From: Candidatus Intestinimonas stercoravium
GTDB lineage: Bacteria; Bacillota; Clostridia; Oscillospirales; Oscillospiraceae
Length of the DNA stretch: 37,168 nt
Assembly (NCBI GenBank): GCA_019117605.1
Contig: DWZK01000083.1
Span: 1 to 37,168 of the forward strand
Direction of reading: 5' to 3'
Of the stretch, positions 1-6,308 are shown one piece after another. Position 1 is the first letter of the stretch. Each line of letters opens with the position of its first letter. The translations under genes and the position numbers were made by a program. The notes under the pieces are model-generated. The model was not told where the DNA came from. It made no database searches and was given only the letters and a program-made list of their open reading frames with translations.

Positions 1-1
1 G

Positions 2-124
2 GCCATGGGCTGGGCCGTGTCCAACGGCATCCTGTCCGGCAACGAGGCCGGCCAGCTGAGCCCCGGCGGGGCCGCCACCCGCGCCGAGGTGGCCCAGATG
101 CTGCTCAACTACAGCAGGATCTGA
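2..124 (+). CDS. S-layer homology (SLH) domain protein, C-terminal fragment
   Basis: Only the last 40 codons are present; the gene begins before the window. The visible residues include AMGWAVSNGILSG, then a TRAEVAQMLLNY stretch, which is the usual second half of an SLH repeat. SLH domains anchor exported proteins to the secondary cell-wall polymer, so the full protein is probably a surface or secreted protein with C-terminal SLH repeats. The fragment ends in TGA at 122-124 and is followed within 30 bases by a strong terminator. What lies N-terminal (enzyme, adhesin or S-layer) cannot be told from here. Confidence 0.85.
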   Translation, partial: AMGWAVSNGILSGNEAGQLSPGGAATRAEVAQMLLNYSRI

Positions 125-152
125 GCCGGAAAACAGCACAGCGGGAGCAAAC

Positions 153-195
153 GAGGGCCCGGCGGCATCAGCCGCCGGGCCCTCTCTCTGTTTCT
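153..195 (+). terminator. Rho-independent terminator after the SLH gene
   Basis: A perfect 14-bp GC-rich stem (153-166 pairing with 171-184) with a 4-base loop is followed by a pyrimidine run rich in T (185-195). It lies 28 bases after the SLH stop codon. The stretch from 196 to 329 holds no gene I can support. Confidence 0.85.
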
Positions 196-329
196 CGGCA
201 GGGATATAAGTGGGGGTGAAAGAGTCCTATACTTTCAGCGGATAACGCGGGGCATCCTTCTCAACAGGCCGTATCGGTCCTTGCCGGCGGGTCGGAGCCC
301 TTCCCCTCCTTCAGGTCCATGCCCGGCCT

Positions 330-542
330 TCACGTCTGCCGCTCTTCCGGTGTGAACAGGCCGTCCACCGTGGTCCCAAGCTCCTGGGCCAGCCGGAATG
401 CCAGGGCCAGGGTGGGGTCGTATTTGTCGTTCTCGATGGCGTTCACCGTCTGTCGGGACACGCCGCACCGCTTGGCCAGCTCCTCCTGGGAGATGCCCCT
501 CTCTTTCCTCCGGCTCCGTATGGTGTTCTCCACGTCAATCAC
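330..542 (-). CDS. small XRE-family helix-turn-helix regulator
   Basis: A 70-residue protein that is almost entirely one Cro/C1-type HTH domain: RSRRKERGISQEELAKRCG leads into the recognition helix VSRQTVNAIEN, then DPTLALAFRLAQELG and a short tail. Such stand-alone XRE proteins are dimeric repressors. The start is GTG at 542-540, overlapping by 8 bases the stop of the upstream membrane-protein gene, so the two are translated together. Two identical inverted repeats (ATGTCAA-N6-TTGACAT) lie on the promoter of this pair at 869-888 and 915-934; autoregulation is inferred from that arrangement. The signal sensed is unknown. Confidence 0.9.
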   Translation of the reverse strand: MIDVENTIRSRRKERGISQEELAKRCGVSRQTVNAIENDKYDPTLALAFRLAQELGTTVDGLFTPEERQT

Positions 543-843
543 CGTACTTCCGCTTGAAATAGAAGAGCTGTGCAGCGTAGATCATGGCGATGACCACCAG
601 GGTCACGAAGGGATCCAGGTCCTCCGCAGGGGCCCCGCTCCGCACCGACACCACCACGCCCTCCACCACGCAGAAGAACAGGTAGGCCACCACCACGCAC
701 AGAGTATTGAGCCCCGCCTTCGCCACGATCATCCGCCGCCGCTCATCCCCCTGCCGGGCCAGGGAGACCACCATGGCCACGATAGCGGCCAACATCCCCA
801 TCAGACACAAAAGCCCCAGGAACAGCCAGATCCCATCCGACAT
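535..843 (-). CDS. small membrane protein paired with the XRE regulator
   Basis: A 102-residue protein with about three hydrophobic segments (roughly residues 4-26, 41-65 and 75-92), separated by a basic loop with GDERRRM and an acidic loop AEDLDP, and ending in a basic tail KRKYGD. I chose ATG at 843 because GGAGGTG precedes it at good spacing; an in-frame ATG at 888 lies inside the operator and is unlikely. Two-gene units of a 70-residue XRE regulator with a small integral membrane protein are common in Firmicutes, with the membrane protein suspected of sequestering or signalling to the regulator, but its function is not established. No named family is claimed. Confidence 0.8.
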   Translation of the reverse strand: MSDGIWLFLGLLCLMGMLAAIVAMVVSLARQGDERRRMIVAKAGLNTLCVVVAYLFFCVVEGVVVSVRSGAPAEDLDPFVTLVVIAMIYAAQLFYFKRKYGD

Positions 844-863
844 GCTCAGACACCTCCATCTCG

Positions 864-934
864 TATAGATGTCAAATCTTTTTGACATCTATAGCGTAAC
901 AGAGCAGCATCAAAATGTCAAGAATTTTTGACAT
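864..934. promoter_or_regulatory. double operator, two ATGTCAA-N6-TTGACAT palindromes
   Basis: Two inverted repeats with the same half-sites and the same 6-base spacer occur at 869-888 and 915-934, with centres 46 bases apart. The first extends to 13-bp arms (864-876 and 881-893). They flank and overlap the minus-strand promoter of the membrane-protein/XRE pair; the TTGACA of the second palindrome serves as its -35. This is the classic layout for an autoregulated XRE repressor and may also affect the divergent MATE gene. Binding is inferred. Confidence 0.7.
893..921 (-). promoter_or_regulatory. promoter of the membrane protein/XRE pair
   Basis: On the minus strand TTGACA (921-916) is followed after 17 bases by TACGCT (898-893). 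The -35 is perfect and is embedded in the distal operator half-site; the -10 is weak, keeping only the three most conserved positions. Confidence 0.55.
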
Positions 935-951
935 ATCTTTTTTCTCCCGCC

Positions 952-980
952 TTGCCTCTTGTGTCTGGCAGTGGTATGAT
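952..980 (+). promoter_or_regulatory. promoter of the MATE transporter gene
   Basis: TTGCCT (952-957), a 17-base spacer and TATGAT (975-980) precede the MATE start at 1020. The distal XRE operator ends 18 bases upstream of this -35, so regulation by the XRE protein is possible but not shown. Confidence 0.55.
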
Positions 981-1019
981 AGTAGAAAATGTTGTGGTAC
1001 AAGGTGGTGTCACGTTCCC

Positions 1020-2381
1020 ATGGAAGAAACCAGCCAGCGATCGCTCACCGAGGGCAGCGTCCCCAAAAAGATGCTGCTCTTCGCCCTCCCCATCTTCTTC
1101 AGCAACCTTTTCCAGCAGCTCTATAATGCGGCGGACTCCCTTATCGTGGGCACGTTCATCGGCGGAGAGGCGCTGGCTGCTGTCAGCTCTTCCGGGAGCC
1201 TCATCCTACTTCTCATCGGCTTCATCAACGGCGTGTCTCTGGGCGCCGGGGTGCTGATCGCCCGGCTCTACGGCGCCAACGACCGGGAAGATCTGGAGCG
1301 GGCCATCCACACCACGGTGGCCCTGGGGCTGGTGGCCGGAGCAGTGCTGACGGTGGCGGGGGTGCTCCTCACCCCTCAGATCCTCCGGCTGATGGGCACC
1401 CCTTCTGATGTGATCGACGACTCTGTCGCCTATTTCCGGGTCTATTTCCTGGGTTCCAGCGCGGTGGTCCTCTATAACATGGGGGCCAGCATCCTCCAGT
1501 CGGTAGGCGACAGCCGCAGTCCCATGAAGTACCTCATCCTCTCCTCTCTGATCAACGTGGTCCTGGACCTGTTCTTCGTGGCGGGGCTGGGCTATGGGGT
1601 AGCCAGCGCCGCCTTGGCCACGGTCATCAGCCAGGTGGTCAGCGCCTTCCTGGCCTTCCGCAAGCTCTCCCGTACCGCCGCACCCTACCGGGTATGCTGG
1701 CGGCGGGTGCGCTTCGACCTGCCCATGCTCCGGCAGGTGGTCACCCTGGGCATCCCCTCGGGGGTGCAGAGCTCAGTGGTCTCCTTGGCCAACGTGATCG
1801 TCCAGTCCAACATCAACTCTTTCGGTTCCGCCGCCATGGCCGGCTGTGGGGCATACAGCAAGATCGAAGGCTTCGCCTTCCTCCCGGTCACCTGCTTCTC
1901 CCTGGCCCTCTCCACCTTCGTGAGCCAGAACATCGGCGCGGGACGCCCGGAGCGGGTGCGTGCGGGGATGCGGTTCGGCCTGTTGTGCAGCCCGGTGCTG
2001 GCCGAGTGCATCGGCGTGGCCATCTTCACCCTCTCCCCGCTCCTCATCTCCGCCTTCAACAGCGACCCGGAGGTGATCGCCTACGGGGTCGCGGACGCCC
2101 GGACCGTGTCCCTGTTCTACTGCCTGCTCTCCTTCTCCCACTGCTGCGCGGGGATCCTCCGCGGCTTTGGCAAGCCGGTGGTCCCCATGGCCATCATGCT
2201 CTCGGTGTGGTGCGCCCTGCGCATCACTTACATCACTGTGATCCTCCGCCTCATCCCCGATATCCACATGCTCTACTGGGCCTATCCCCTCACCTGGTCC
2301 ATCAGCTCCGTCATCTTCGCCTTCTGCATCCTGCGGCTGTACAGGAGGCAGGTGGACGCCATCTCACTGCGGCATGGATGA
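1020..2381 (+). CDS. MATE-family multidrug efflux transporter
   Basis: A 453-residue, strongly hydrophobic protein of the usual MATE length, with about 12 membrane helices. Family-typical features are the opening KKMLLFALPIFFSNLFQQLY, the GTFIGGEALAAVSS stretch in helix 2, and the repeated second half starting near VTLGIPSGVQSS. MATE proteins export cationic drugs or dyes by Na+ or H+ antiport across the cytoplasmic membrane; the substrate here cannot be read. I chose ATG at 1020 over the longer frame from 915 because the longer version would cover the promoter and operator; AGGTGG lies upstream. It is divergent from the XRE pair and may share its control region. A terminator follows. Confidence 0.92.
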   Translation: MEETSQRSLTEGSVPKKMLLFALPIFFSNLFQQLYNAADSLIVGTFIGGEALAAVSSSGSLILLLIGFINGVSLGAGVLIARLYGANDREDLERAIHTTVALGLVAGAVLTVAGVLLTPQILRLMGTPSDVIDDSVAYFRVYFLGSSAVVLYNMGASILQSVGDSRSPMKYLILSSLINVVLDLFFVAGLGYGVASAALATVISQVVSAFLAFRKLSRTAAPYRVCWRRVRFDLPMLRQVVTLGIPSGVQSSVVSLANVIVQSNINSFGSAAMAGCGAYSKIEGFAFLPVTCFSLALSTFVSQNIGAGRPERVRAGMRFGLLCSPVLAECIGVAIFTLSPLLISAFNSDPEVIAYGVADARTVSLFYCLLSFSHCCAGILRGFGKPVVPMAIMLSVWCALRITYITVILRLIPDIHMLYWAYPLTWSISSVIFAFCILRLYRRQVDAISLRHG

Positions 2382-2385
2382 GCAG

Positions 2386-2421
2386 ACGCCCGGGGACCCT
2401 ATCCGACGGGTCCCCGGGCGT
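2386..2421. terminator. hairpin terminator between convergent MATE and ZIP genes
   Basis: A perfect 14-bp stem (2386-2399 with 2408-2421) with an 8-base loop sits 5 bases after the MATE stop, between convergent genes. The 3' side is followed by a CCTATAT tandem repeat (2422-2441) instead of a clean T run, so termination strength is uncertain. Confidence 0.65.
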
Positions 2422-2436
2422 CCTATATCCTATATC

Positions 2437-3228
2437 CTATCCCAATGCCACATCCAATATCATCATGACCAGGAACCCGGACATGACCCCCAGGGTCCCC
2501 ACATTGGAGTGCTCTCCCAGATGGGCTTCCGGGATGAGCTCTTCCACCACCACATAGATCATAGCCCCCGCGGCGGCAGAGAGCAGCCAGGGCATCAGGG
2601 GCTCCAGCCGTCCGGCCAAGAGCACTGCCATGACGCCGAAAAGAGGCTCCACCGCTCCCGAAGCCGCACCGGAGAGGAAGGCTCTCCAGCGGCTCATCCC
2701 CTCCTGCCGCAGGGGCAGGGCCACCGCCGCGCCCTCCGGGAAGTTCTGTATCCCGATGCCGGCGGCCAGGGCCAGGGCGGCGGCGTAGGCGCCCGGGTCA
2801 TCCCCGTGCTGGGCGGCCAGGGCGAAGCTCAGCCCCACCGCCATGCCCTCCGGGATATTGTGGAGGGTCACGGCGAAGACCATCAGGGTGGTACGCTTGA
2901 AGGGCGAGGGCGCGCCCTCCGGGTCCCTGGCCCCCGGGTGCAGGTGGGGAAGGAGGCCGTCCAGCAGCAGCAGGAGAGCCGCCCCCAGAACGAAGCCCCC
3001 TGCAGCCGGGATCCACCCCGGCCACCCGGCTGCCTCCGCCTCTTCGATGGCGGGGATGAGCAGGGACCACACCGAAGCGGCGGTCATGACCCCCGCGGCA
3101 AAGCCCAGGCAGATCTTCTGGGCCCAGGCGCCTATCCCCTGGCGGAAAAAGAATACCAGCGCCGCCCCCAAGGCAGTCATCATGAACGTGAAGCCCGTGC
3201 CACCCAGAGCCCAGGCAACAGCGCGCAT
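2437..3228 (-). CDS. ZIP-family divalent metal transporter
   Basis: A 263-residue membrane protein of the ZIP family (ZupT/GufA-like), with about eight helices. The metal-pathway signatures are present: HNIPEG in helix 4 (about residues 123-128) and QNFPEG in helix 5 (about 162-167), the second having Q-N in place of the usual H-N. The cytoplasmic loop between helices 3 and 4 carries HLHPGARDPEG, a short His-containing loop usual for the family. ZIP proteins move zinc, iron or manganese into the cytosol. The start ATG at 3228 has AGGAGGG upstream. No GTTAG iron box was seen nearby, so nothing ties it to the adjacent iron regulon except position; zinc or broad specificity is equally possible. 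Confidence 0.92.
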   Translation of the reverse strand: MRAVAWALGGTGFTFMMTALGAALVFFFRQGIGAWAQKICLGFAAGVMTAASVWSLLIPAIEEAEAAGWPGWIPAAGGFVLGAALLLLLDGLLPHLHPGARDPEGAPSPFKRTTLMVFAVTLHNIPEGMAVGLSFALAAQHGDDPGAYAAALALAAGIGIQNFPEGAAVALPLRQEGMSRWRAFLSGAASGAVEPLFGVMAVLLAGRLEPLMPWLLSAAAGAMIYVVVEELIPEAHLGEHSNVGTLGVMSGFLVMMILDVALG

Positions 3229-3278
3229 ATGCGTTCCCTCCTTCCCGGCCCGGGCCCTGCTCCGGGCCGACGGCCTGT

Positions 3279-3315
3279 AAAAGCGCCGGAGATCGGGCGC
3301 GCCCGATCTCCGGCG
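3279..3315 (-). terminator. terminator of the DUF3793-flavodoxin-DtxR operon
   Basis: A perfect 15-bp inverted repeat (3284-3298 with 3301-3315) and, read on the minus strand, CTTTT immediately after it. It lies downstream of the DtxR-like gene and upstream of the ZIP gene, ending the iron-region minus-strand operon. Confidence 0.8.
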
Positions 3316-3339
3316 TTCACATGCGGGCCGACTGGTCTA

Positions 3340-3747
3340 TTATTCTCCAGCCACCCGCAGGATATCCCGCTCCGCCAGCGTCCGTTCCAGTACGCGGCAG
3401 ATCACCCGCTCGATGCTCTCCTCAGAGAGGCTGCACAGGCAGGCCACAGCGTCCTGCCGGGCGGTCTCCCGGCTCACATCCAGCTCCTGGAGCAGGAAGG
3501 ACTCCAGGATGGTGCACTTGGTGTAGAGCTGGTTGGAGGCCCGGATCCCCTCGGCGGTGAGCTGGACCTGGCCGTAGTGCCGCTTCAGGACCAGTCCCTC
3601 CCCGGCCAGGACGCCCATCATGTGGACCACGCTGGCCGGCGAGACTTCCAGCGCCCGGGCGATATCTACCGAGCGGACCGGCTTTCCCCCGTCGCTGAGC
3701 TCGTAGATGACCAGCAGGTATCGCATAGCAGCAGATGAGAGCCCCAC
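3340..3747 (-). CDS. DtxR-family regulator with Cys substitutions at metal-ligand positions
   Basis: A 135-residue protein with an N-terminal winged helix (about 1-65; recognition segment SPASVVHMMGVLAGEGLV) and the DtxR/MntR dimerisation domain. I place the start at GTG 3747 because GAGGAGG overlaps the flavodoxin stop 8 bases before it. Aligned by eye to the second DtxR protein of this window (5127-5513), the metal ligands are lost: Asp9 and Glu12 become Arg9 and Leu12, Glu103 becomes Leu104, while His78 becomes Cys78 and His104 becomes Cys105, with extra Cys103 and Cys117. So it is unlikely to sense Fe or Mn by the canonical site; a thiol-based metal, redox or cluster sensor is a possibility (inference). 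It is the last gene of an operon with flavodoxin. Confidence 0.82.
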   Translation of the reverse strand: MGLSSAAMRYLLVIYELSDGGKPVRSVDIARALEVSPASVVHMMGVLAGEGLVLKRHYGQVQLTAEGIRASNQLYTKCTILESFLLQELDVSRETARQDAVACLCSLSEESIERVICRVLERTLAERDILRVAGE

Positions 3748-3760
3748 GATCTCCGCCTCC

Positions 3761-4192
3761 TCAAAACGCCGCGAAGCCCTTGCCGAAGGCACGGCACTGC
3801 TCCAGGCCGCTGTCATCGGGGGTCTCGTTGATCATGAGCCCCTCGCCGCCGTAGAGCTTGGCGCCGTCCTTCTCGGTCCGCTCCCACCAGTCCCGCATCC
3901 ACTGGCCGTCCCCCCAGCCATAGGAGCCGAACAGGGCCACTTTCTTCCCGGAGAGGCTGCCCTCTACAGTGGCGAAGAAGGGGTCGAACTCGCTCTCCTC
4001 CAGCACCTCCATGCCCATGGCGGGGCAGCCGAACGCCACCAGGTCGCTGCCGATCACATCGGCGGCGCCGGCCTGAGAGACCTCGAGCAGGCTCACCTCG
4101 GCGCCGGCGGACTGGGCCCCCTCGGCGATGGCCTGGGCCATGGCGGCCGTATTCCCGGTCTGGGACCAATAGATGATAGACATTTTGCTCAT
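3761..4192 (-). CDS. flavodoxin
   Basis: A 143-residue short-chain flavodoxin. The N-terminal phosphate loop for FMN is clear (SQTGNTAAMAQAIAEG, from about residue 10), followed by the alternating beta/alpha pattern with FGCPAMG near the first FMN loop and FGSYGWGDGQWM near the second. Flavodoxins carry single electrons and replace ferredoxin when iron is scarce. The start ATG 4192 has GGAGGG upstream. It lies between the DUF3793 gene and a DtxR-like gene in one operon whose promoter carries two GTTAG-N6-CTAAC palindromes, fitting expression under iron limitation (inference). Confidence 0.93.
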   Translation of the reverse strand: MSKMSIIYWSQTGNTAAMAQAIAEGAQSAGAEVSLLEVSQAGAADVIGSDLVAFGCPAMGMEVLEESEFDPFFATVEGSLSGKKVALFGSYGWGDGQWMRDWWERTEKDGAKLYGGEGLMINETPDDSGLEQCRAFGKGFAAF

Positions 4193-4260
4193 TGTCGATT
4201 CCCTCCAAAAATAAAGATCGAATAGTGGATAGGCTGTGATATGTGCTCTCGCTTCGGGCG

Positions 4261-4821
4261 TCATGCCGCCCGGAGGATCTCTCCCAGCGTCATGCCTTCC
4301 GCCAGGCGGCTGCATAGCGCCTCCCGGCAGCGGTCGAACCGCTGGAACATGGCTCTGGCCCGCTCCACATTGGAGTAGACCTTCCAGTAGCCGCAGAGCT
4401 TGCAGTCCCTGCCGCCGCAGCGCTGGAAGCCCAGTACGTCCTCCACCGGATAGCCCAGGAAGAGGCCGATCTCGTGGGGGAAGTCCTCTGAGGCCCCCAG
4501 GCGGATGCTGAGGAAGGAGAGCATCTCCTCTATCCCTCCACCCACCGGATAGCCGTCCCGCCGCAGCAGGGCCGTCACCGATGGGGCGCGGAGCTGCTCT
4601 TCCAGCCTTTCACTGTGATAGACCAGGAGGAGCACGCCCCGCCTGCACTCAGAGAGCTGTCGGAGCCGCACGCCCCGGTCGCGGAACTGCCTGTCATAGG
4701 CCTCCAGTTGCTCCTCTAGGTCAGGATACTGCACTCTGGAGAGCGAGATCAGGTTAGCCGGCTTCATCCCCACCAGGGCTGGGCCGCAGTGGAACGCCAG
4801 TGCATGCTCGATACTCGGCAT
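4261..4821 (-). CDS. DUF3793 family protein
   Basis: A 186-residue soluble protein that I recognise as DUF3793 from its opening (HCGPALVGMKPANLISL), the middle CRRGVLLLVYHSERLEEQL, the EIGLFLGYPVEDVLGF segment and the Cys-containing CGGRDCKLCGYWKVY motif (about residues 135-149). The CX4CX2C cysteines could bind metal or a cluster, but no function is established. The family often occurs next to flavodoxin and iron-uptake genes in anaerobic Firmicutes. It is the first gene of the DUF3793-flavodoxin-DtxR operon, directly behind the iron-type promoter at 4929-4957. Start ATG 4821 with AGAGGGG upstream. Confidence 0.85.
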   Translation of the reverse strand: MPSIEHALAFHCGPALVGMKPANLISLSRVQYPDLEEQLEAYDRQFRDRGVRLRQLSECRRGVLLLVYHSERLEEQLRAPSVTALLRRDGYPVGGGIEEMLSFLSIRLGASEDFPHEIGLFLGYPVEDVLGFQRCGGRDCKLCGYWKVYSNVERARAMFQRFDRCREALCSRLAEGMTLGEILRAA

Positions 4822-4849
4822 GGGACACCCCTCTTTCCTTCCACGATAA

Positions 4850-4867
4850 GGTTAGCTTTAACTAACC
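4850..4867. promoter_or_regulatory. GTTAG-N6-CTAAC palindrome (iron box), leader of DUF3793 operon
   Basis: GGTTAG, six bases, CTAACC: perfect 6-bp arms, lying between the promoter and the DUF3793 start. The same half-sites and spacing recur at 4906-4921, 5734-5757 and, with mismatches, 6309-6324. They resemble DtxR/IdeR-type operators in half-site sequence; the binding protein is inferred. Confidence 0.65.
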
Positions 4868-4905
4868 ACCTGGGAAGAAAAAACGCGGGATCGCCGCGGC
4901 GGCTG

Positions 4906-4921
4906 GTTAGCTCTAGCTAAC
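4906..4921. promoter_or_regulatory. GTTAG-N6-CTAAC palindrome (iron box) at the DUF3793 promoter
   Basis: GTTAGCT, two bases, AGCTAAC: 7-bp perfect arms. It begins 7 bases downstream of the -10 of the minus-strand promoter, covering the expected transcription start, where a bound repressor would block RNA polymerase. Confidence 0.72.
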
Positions 4922-4928
4922 TGAGTGC

Positions 4929-4957
4929 AGTTTACCACACCCTTCCCCTGCTGTCAA
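4929..4957 (-). promoter_or_regulatory. promoter of the DUF3793-flavodoxin-DtxR operon
   Basis: On the minus strand TTGACA (4957-4952), 17 bases, TAAACT (4934-4929). The hexamers and spacing are identical to the feo promoter at 5694-5722, and both are followed by a GTTAG palindrome at the start site. Confidence 0.75.
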
Positions 4958-5126
4958 GTACGATCTTTCTCCCGCAGAAAAGACCGGGGATGTGGAGCAG
5001 GTGCAAAGCACTGCGCCGCATCCCCGGCAGCATGAAGATATCTCTAAATGAGCAGATACACAGCCTCCCGGCGGCATCCGCCGGAAGAGATGCCCCGGGC
5101 GCCGTCTGCGCCCATCCTCCCTCTGC

Positions 5127-5513
5127 TCACTGGGCGCCCTGCGCCTCTTGGTTGGAACGGATATGGTCCTTGAGCTTCTGGAACGTCTCCTCGCTGATGT
5201 CATGCTCGATGCGGCAGGCGTCCTTAGCCGCTACCTCCGGCGTGACCCCCAGCAGGACCAGCCACTGATCCAGCATCCGATGCCGCTCGTAGATGCGAGA
5301 GGCGATCGCCATCCCCGCATCGGTCAGCGTGATGAAGCCGTCCTTGTCCATGACGATATATCCGTTCTCCCGCAGCAGGCTCATGGCCCGGCTGACACTG
5401 GGCTTGGAATATTCCATATAGTGGGCGATGTCGATGGACCGCACCACTCCCTTTTGTTCCTTCAAGACCAGGATGGATTCCAGATAATCCTCCGCTGACT
5501 CTTGGATCTTCAC
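5127..5513 (-). CDS. DtxR/MntR-family metal-dependent repressor
   Basis: A 128-residue DtxR-family regulator without an SH3 domain. The winged helix spans about 1-65 (recognition segment SKPSVSRAMSLLRENGYI) and the dimerisation/metal domain about 66-128. Candidate metal ligands are Asp9, Glu12, His78, Cys100, Glu103 and His104. Asp9/Glu12 follow the manganese-type MntR pattern, whereas Cys100 in ACRIEH follows the iron-type DtxR/IdeR pattern, so selectivity cannot be called from motifs alone. It stands alone on the minus strand between two operons that carry GTTAG palindromes and is the best candidate to bind them with Fe(II) as corepressor. Its own promoter (5586-5614) carries no such box. 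Confidence 0.92.
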   Translation of the reverse strand: MKIQESAEDYLESILVLKEQKGVVRSIDIAHYMEYSKPSVSRAMSLLRENGYIVMDKDGFITLTDAGMAIASRIYERHRMLDQWLVLLGVTPEVAAKDACRIEHDISEETFQKLKDHIRSNQEAQGAQ

Positions 5514-5585
5514 AGCGCTCTTCCCTCCAGATCAAAGAAATGCCTCTCGCCCCGGATGGACCAAGGAGCGCGGGGAGGCGTCATC

Positions 5586-5614
5586 AGAATAAAGTCTGTC
5601 TGATTTTTGTACAA
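5586..5614 (-). promoter_or_regulatory. promoter of the DtxR-family regulator gene
   Basis: On the minus strand TTGTAC (5614-5609), 17 bases, TATTCT (5591-5586), about 70 bases before the gene start. No GTTAG palindrome overlaps it. The remaining AT-rich stretch 5615-5690 holds no gene I can support. Confidence 0.55.
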
Positions 5615-5693
5615 AAAATGCACAGCTTACTTTTGTATTTTAGCATAAAATGGTCAGGAACACAAGACCTGCTTTTTTTCTTCGGAGAGCCTA

Positions 5694-5722
5694 TTGACAA
5701 CGCCGGTTAGCAGTGGTAAACT
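5694..5722 (+). promoter_or_regulatory. feo operon promoter
   Basis: TTGACA (5694-5699), 17 bases, TAAACT (5717-5722). Hexamers and spacer length match the DUF3793 promoter exactly. A loose GTTAG/CTAAC pair with 10-base spacing (5706-5725) overlaps the -10, and the full palindrome follows at 5734. Confidence 0.78.
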
Positions 5723-5733
5723 AACTCCGTTCC

Positions 5734-5757
5734 AAGGGTTAGATTTTGCTAACCCTT
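5734..5757. promoter_or_regulatory. iron box at the feo transcription start
   Basis: AAGGGTTAG, six bases, CTAACCCTT: a perfect inverted repeat with 9-bp arms, the longest of the set, 11 bases after the -10 of the feo promoter. Its place over the expected start site suggests repression when iron is sufficient. Confidence 0.78.
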
Positions 5758-5828
5758 CCCTTTGGGAGGTCGGGCCAGTTCCTTCTGTCCCGACGGACTG
5801 AACTATCTGAAGAGAGGTGGTCGTTATC

Positions 5829-6038
5829 ATGCCGCTGTCTATGGCTCCTTCCGGCTCTGAGAATACCGTCAAGAAGATCACTGGCAAAGACGAGACCCGG
5901 CGTTTCCTGGAGACCCTGGGTTTCGTGGAGGGCGGGAGAGTCACTGTCGTGTCCGAAATGGGCGGGAACCTCATCGTCAACGTCAAGGACGCGCGTATCG
6001 CTTTGAGCAAAAGCATGGCCAGCCGGATCATGGTGTGA
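5829..6038 (+). CDS. feoA: FeoA-family protein, first copy
   Basis: A 69-residue FeoA domain (SH3-like beta barrel). The conserved segment RFLETLGFVEGGRVTVVSEMGG, followed by NLIVNVKDARIALSKSMASRIMV, matches the FeoA fold in order. FeoA is a small cytosolic partner of the FeoB ferrous-iron transporter. The start ATG 5829 follows GAGAGGTGG by about 8 bases; a GTG at 5817 lies within that ribosome site and is rejected. It is the first gene of feoA-feoA-feoB-Cys-rich peptide, behind an iron-box promoter. It has an N-terminal extension (MPLSMAPSGSENTVKKITG) and is quite different in sequence from the second copy. Confidence 0.92.
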   Translation: MPLSMAPSGSENTVKKITGKDETRRFLETLGFVEGGRVTVVSEMGGNLIVNVKDARIALSKSMASRIMV

Positions 6039-6066
6039 TGCCGGCCTGGGAAGGAGGAGAAAGAAG

Positions 6067-6285
6067 ATGACATTGAAGGACGCAAAGGTCGGACAGACCG
6101 TCACCGTCTCCAAGTTGGTGGGCGAGGGCGCTCTGCGCCGCCGCATCATGGACATGGGGATCACGAAGGGCACCCAGATCTATATCCGTAAGGTCGCCCC
6201 CCTGGGGGACCCCGTGGAGATCACCGTCCGGGGATATGAGCTGTCCATCCGGAAAGGCGATGCCGAGTGCGTCGAGATCCAGTGA
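6067..6285 (+). CDS. feoA: FeoA-family protein, second copy
   Basis: A 72-residue FeoA protein: LKDAKVGQTVTVSKLVGEG, then RRRIMDMGITKGTQIYIRKVAPLGDP and VEITVRGYELSIRKGDAECVEI, the standard FeoA pattern with the G-x-P and RG-x-x-L-x-[IL]RK motifs. It starts 28 bases after the first feoA, with an AAGGAGGAG ribosome site. This copy is closer to the canonical family than the first. Tandem feoA genes are usual in anaerobic Firmicutes; the two may bind each other or different FeoB surfaces. Confidence 0.94.
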   Translation: MTLKDAKVGQTVTVSKLVGEGALRRRIMDMGITKGTQIYIRKVAPLGDPVEITVRGYELSIRKGDAECVEIQ

Positions 6286-6308
6286 GGCCGCATTTTCCAG
6301 CGCATATA

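Noticed and set aside
235-468. A 77-codon frame on the minus strand overlapping the XRE gene
   Set aside because: It overlaps the XRE gene in another frame, is Arg/Gly-rich, and has no ribosome site.
2422-2441. Tandem repeat of CCTATAT as a possible regulatory repeat
   Set aside because: Fewer than three units, placed at the end of a convergent terminator and overlapping the ZIP stop; nothing suggests function.
5706-5725. Additional iron box from GTTAG and CTAAC at the feo -10
   Set aside because: The spacing is 10 bases, not the 6 of the other sites; it may be chance or a half-site and is only mentioned under the promoter.
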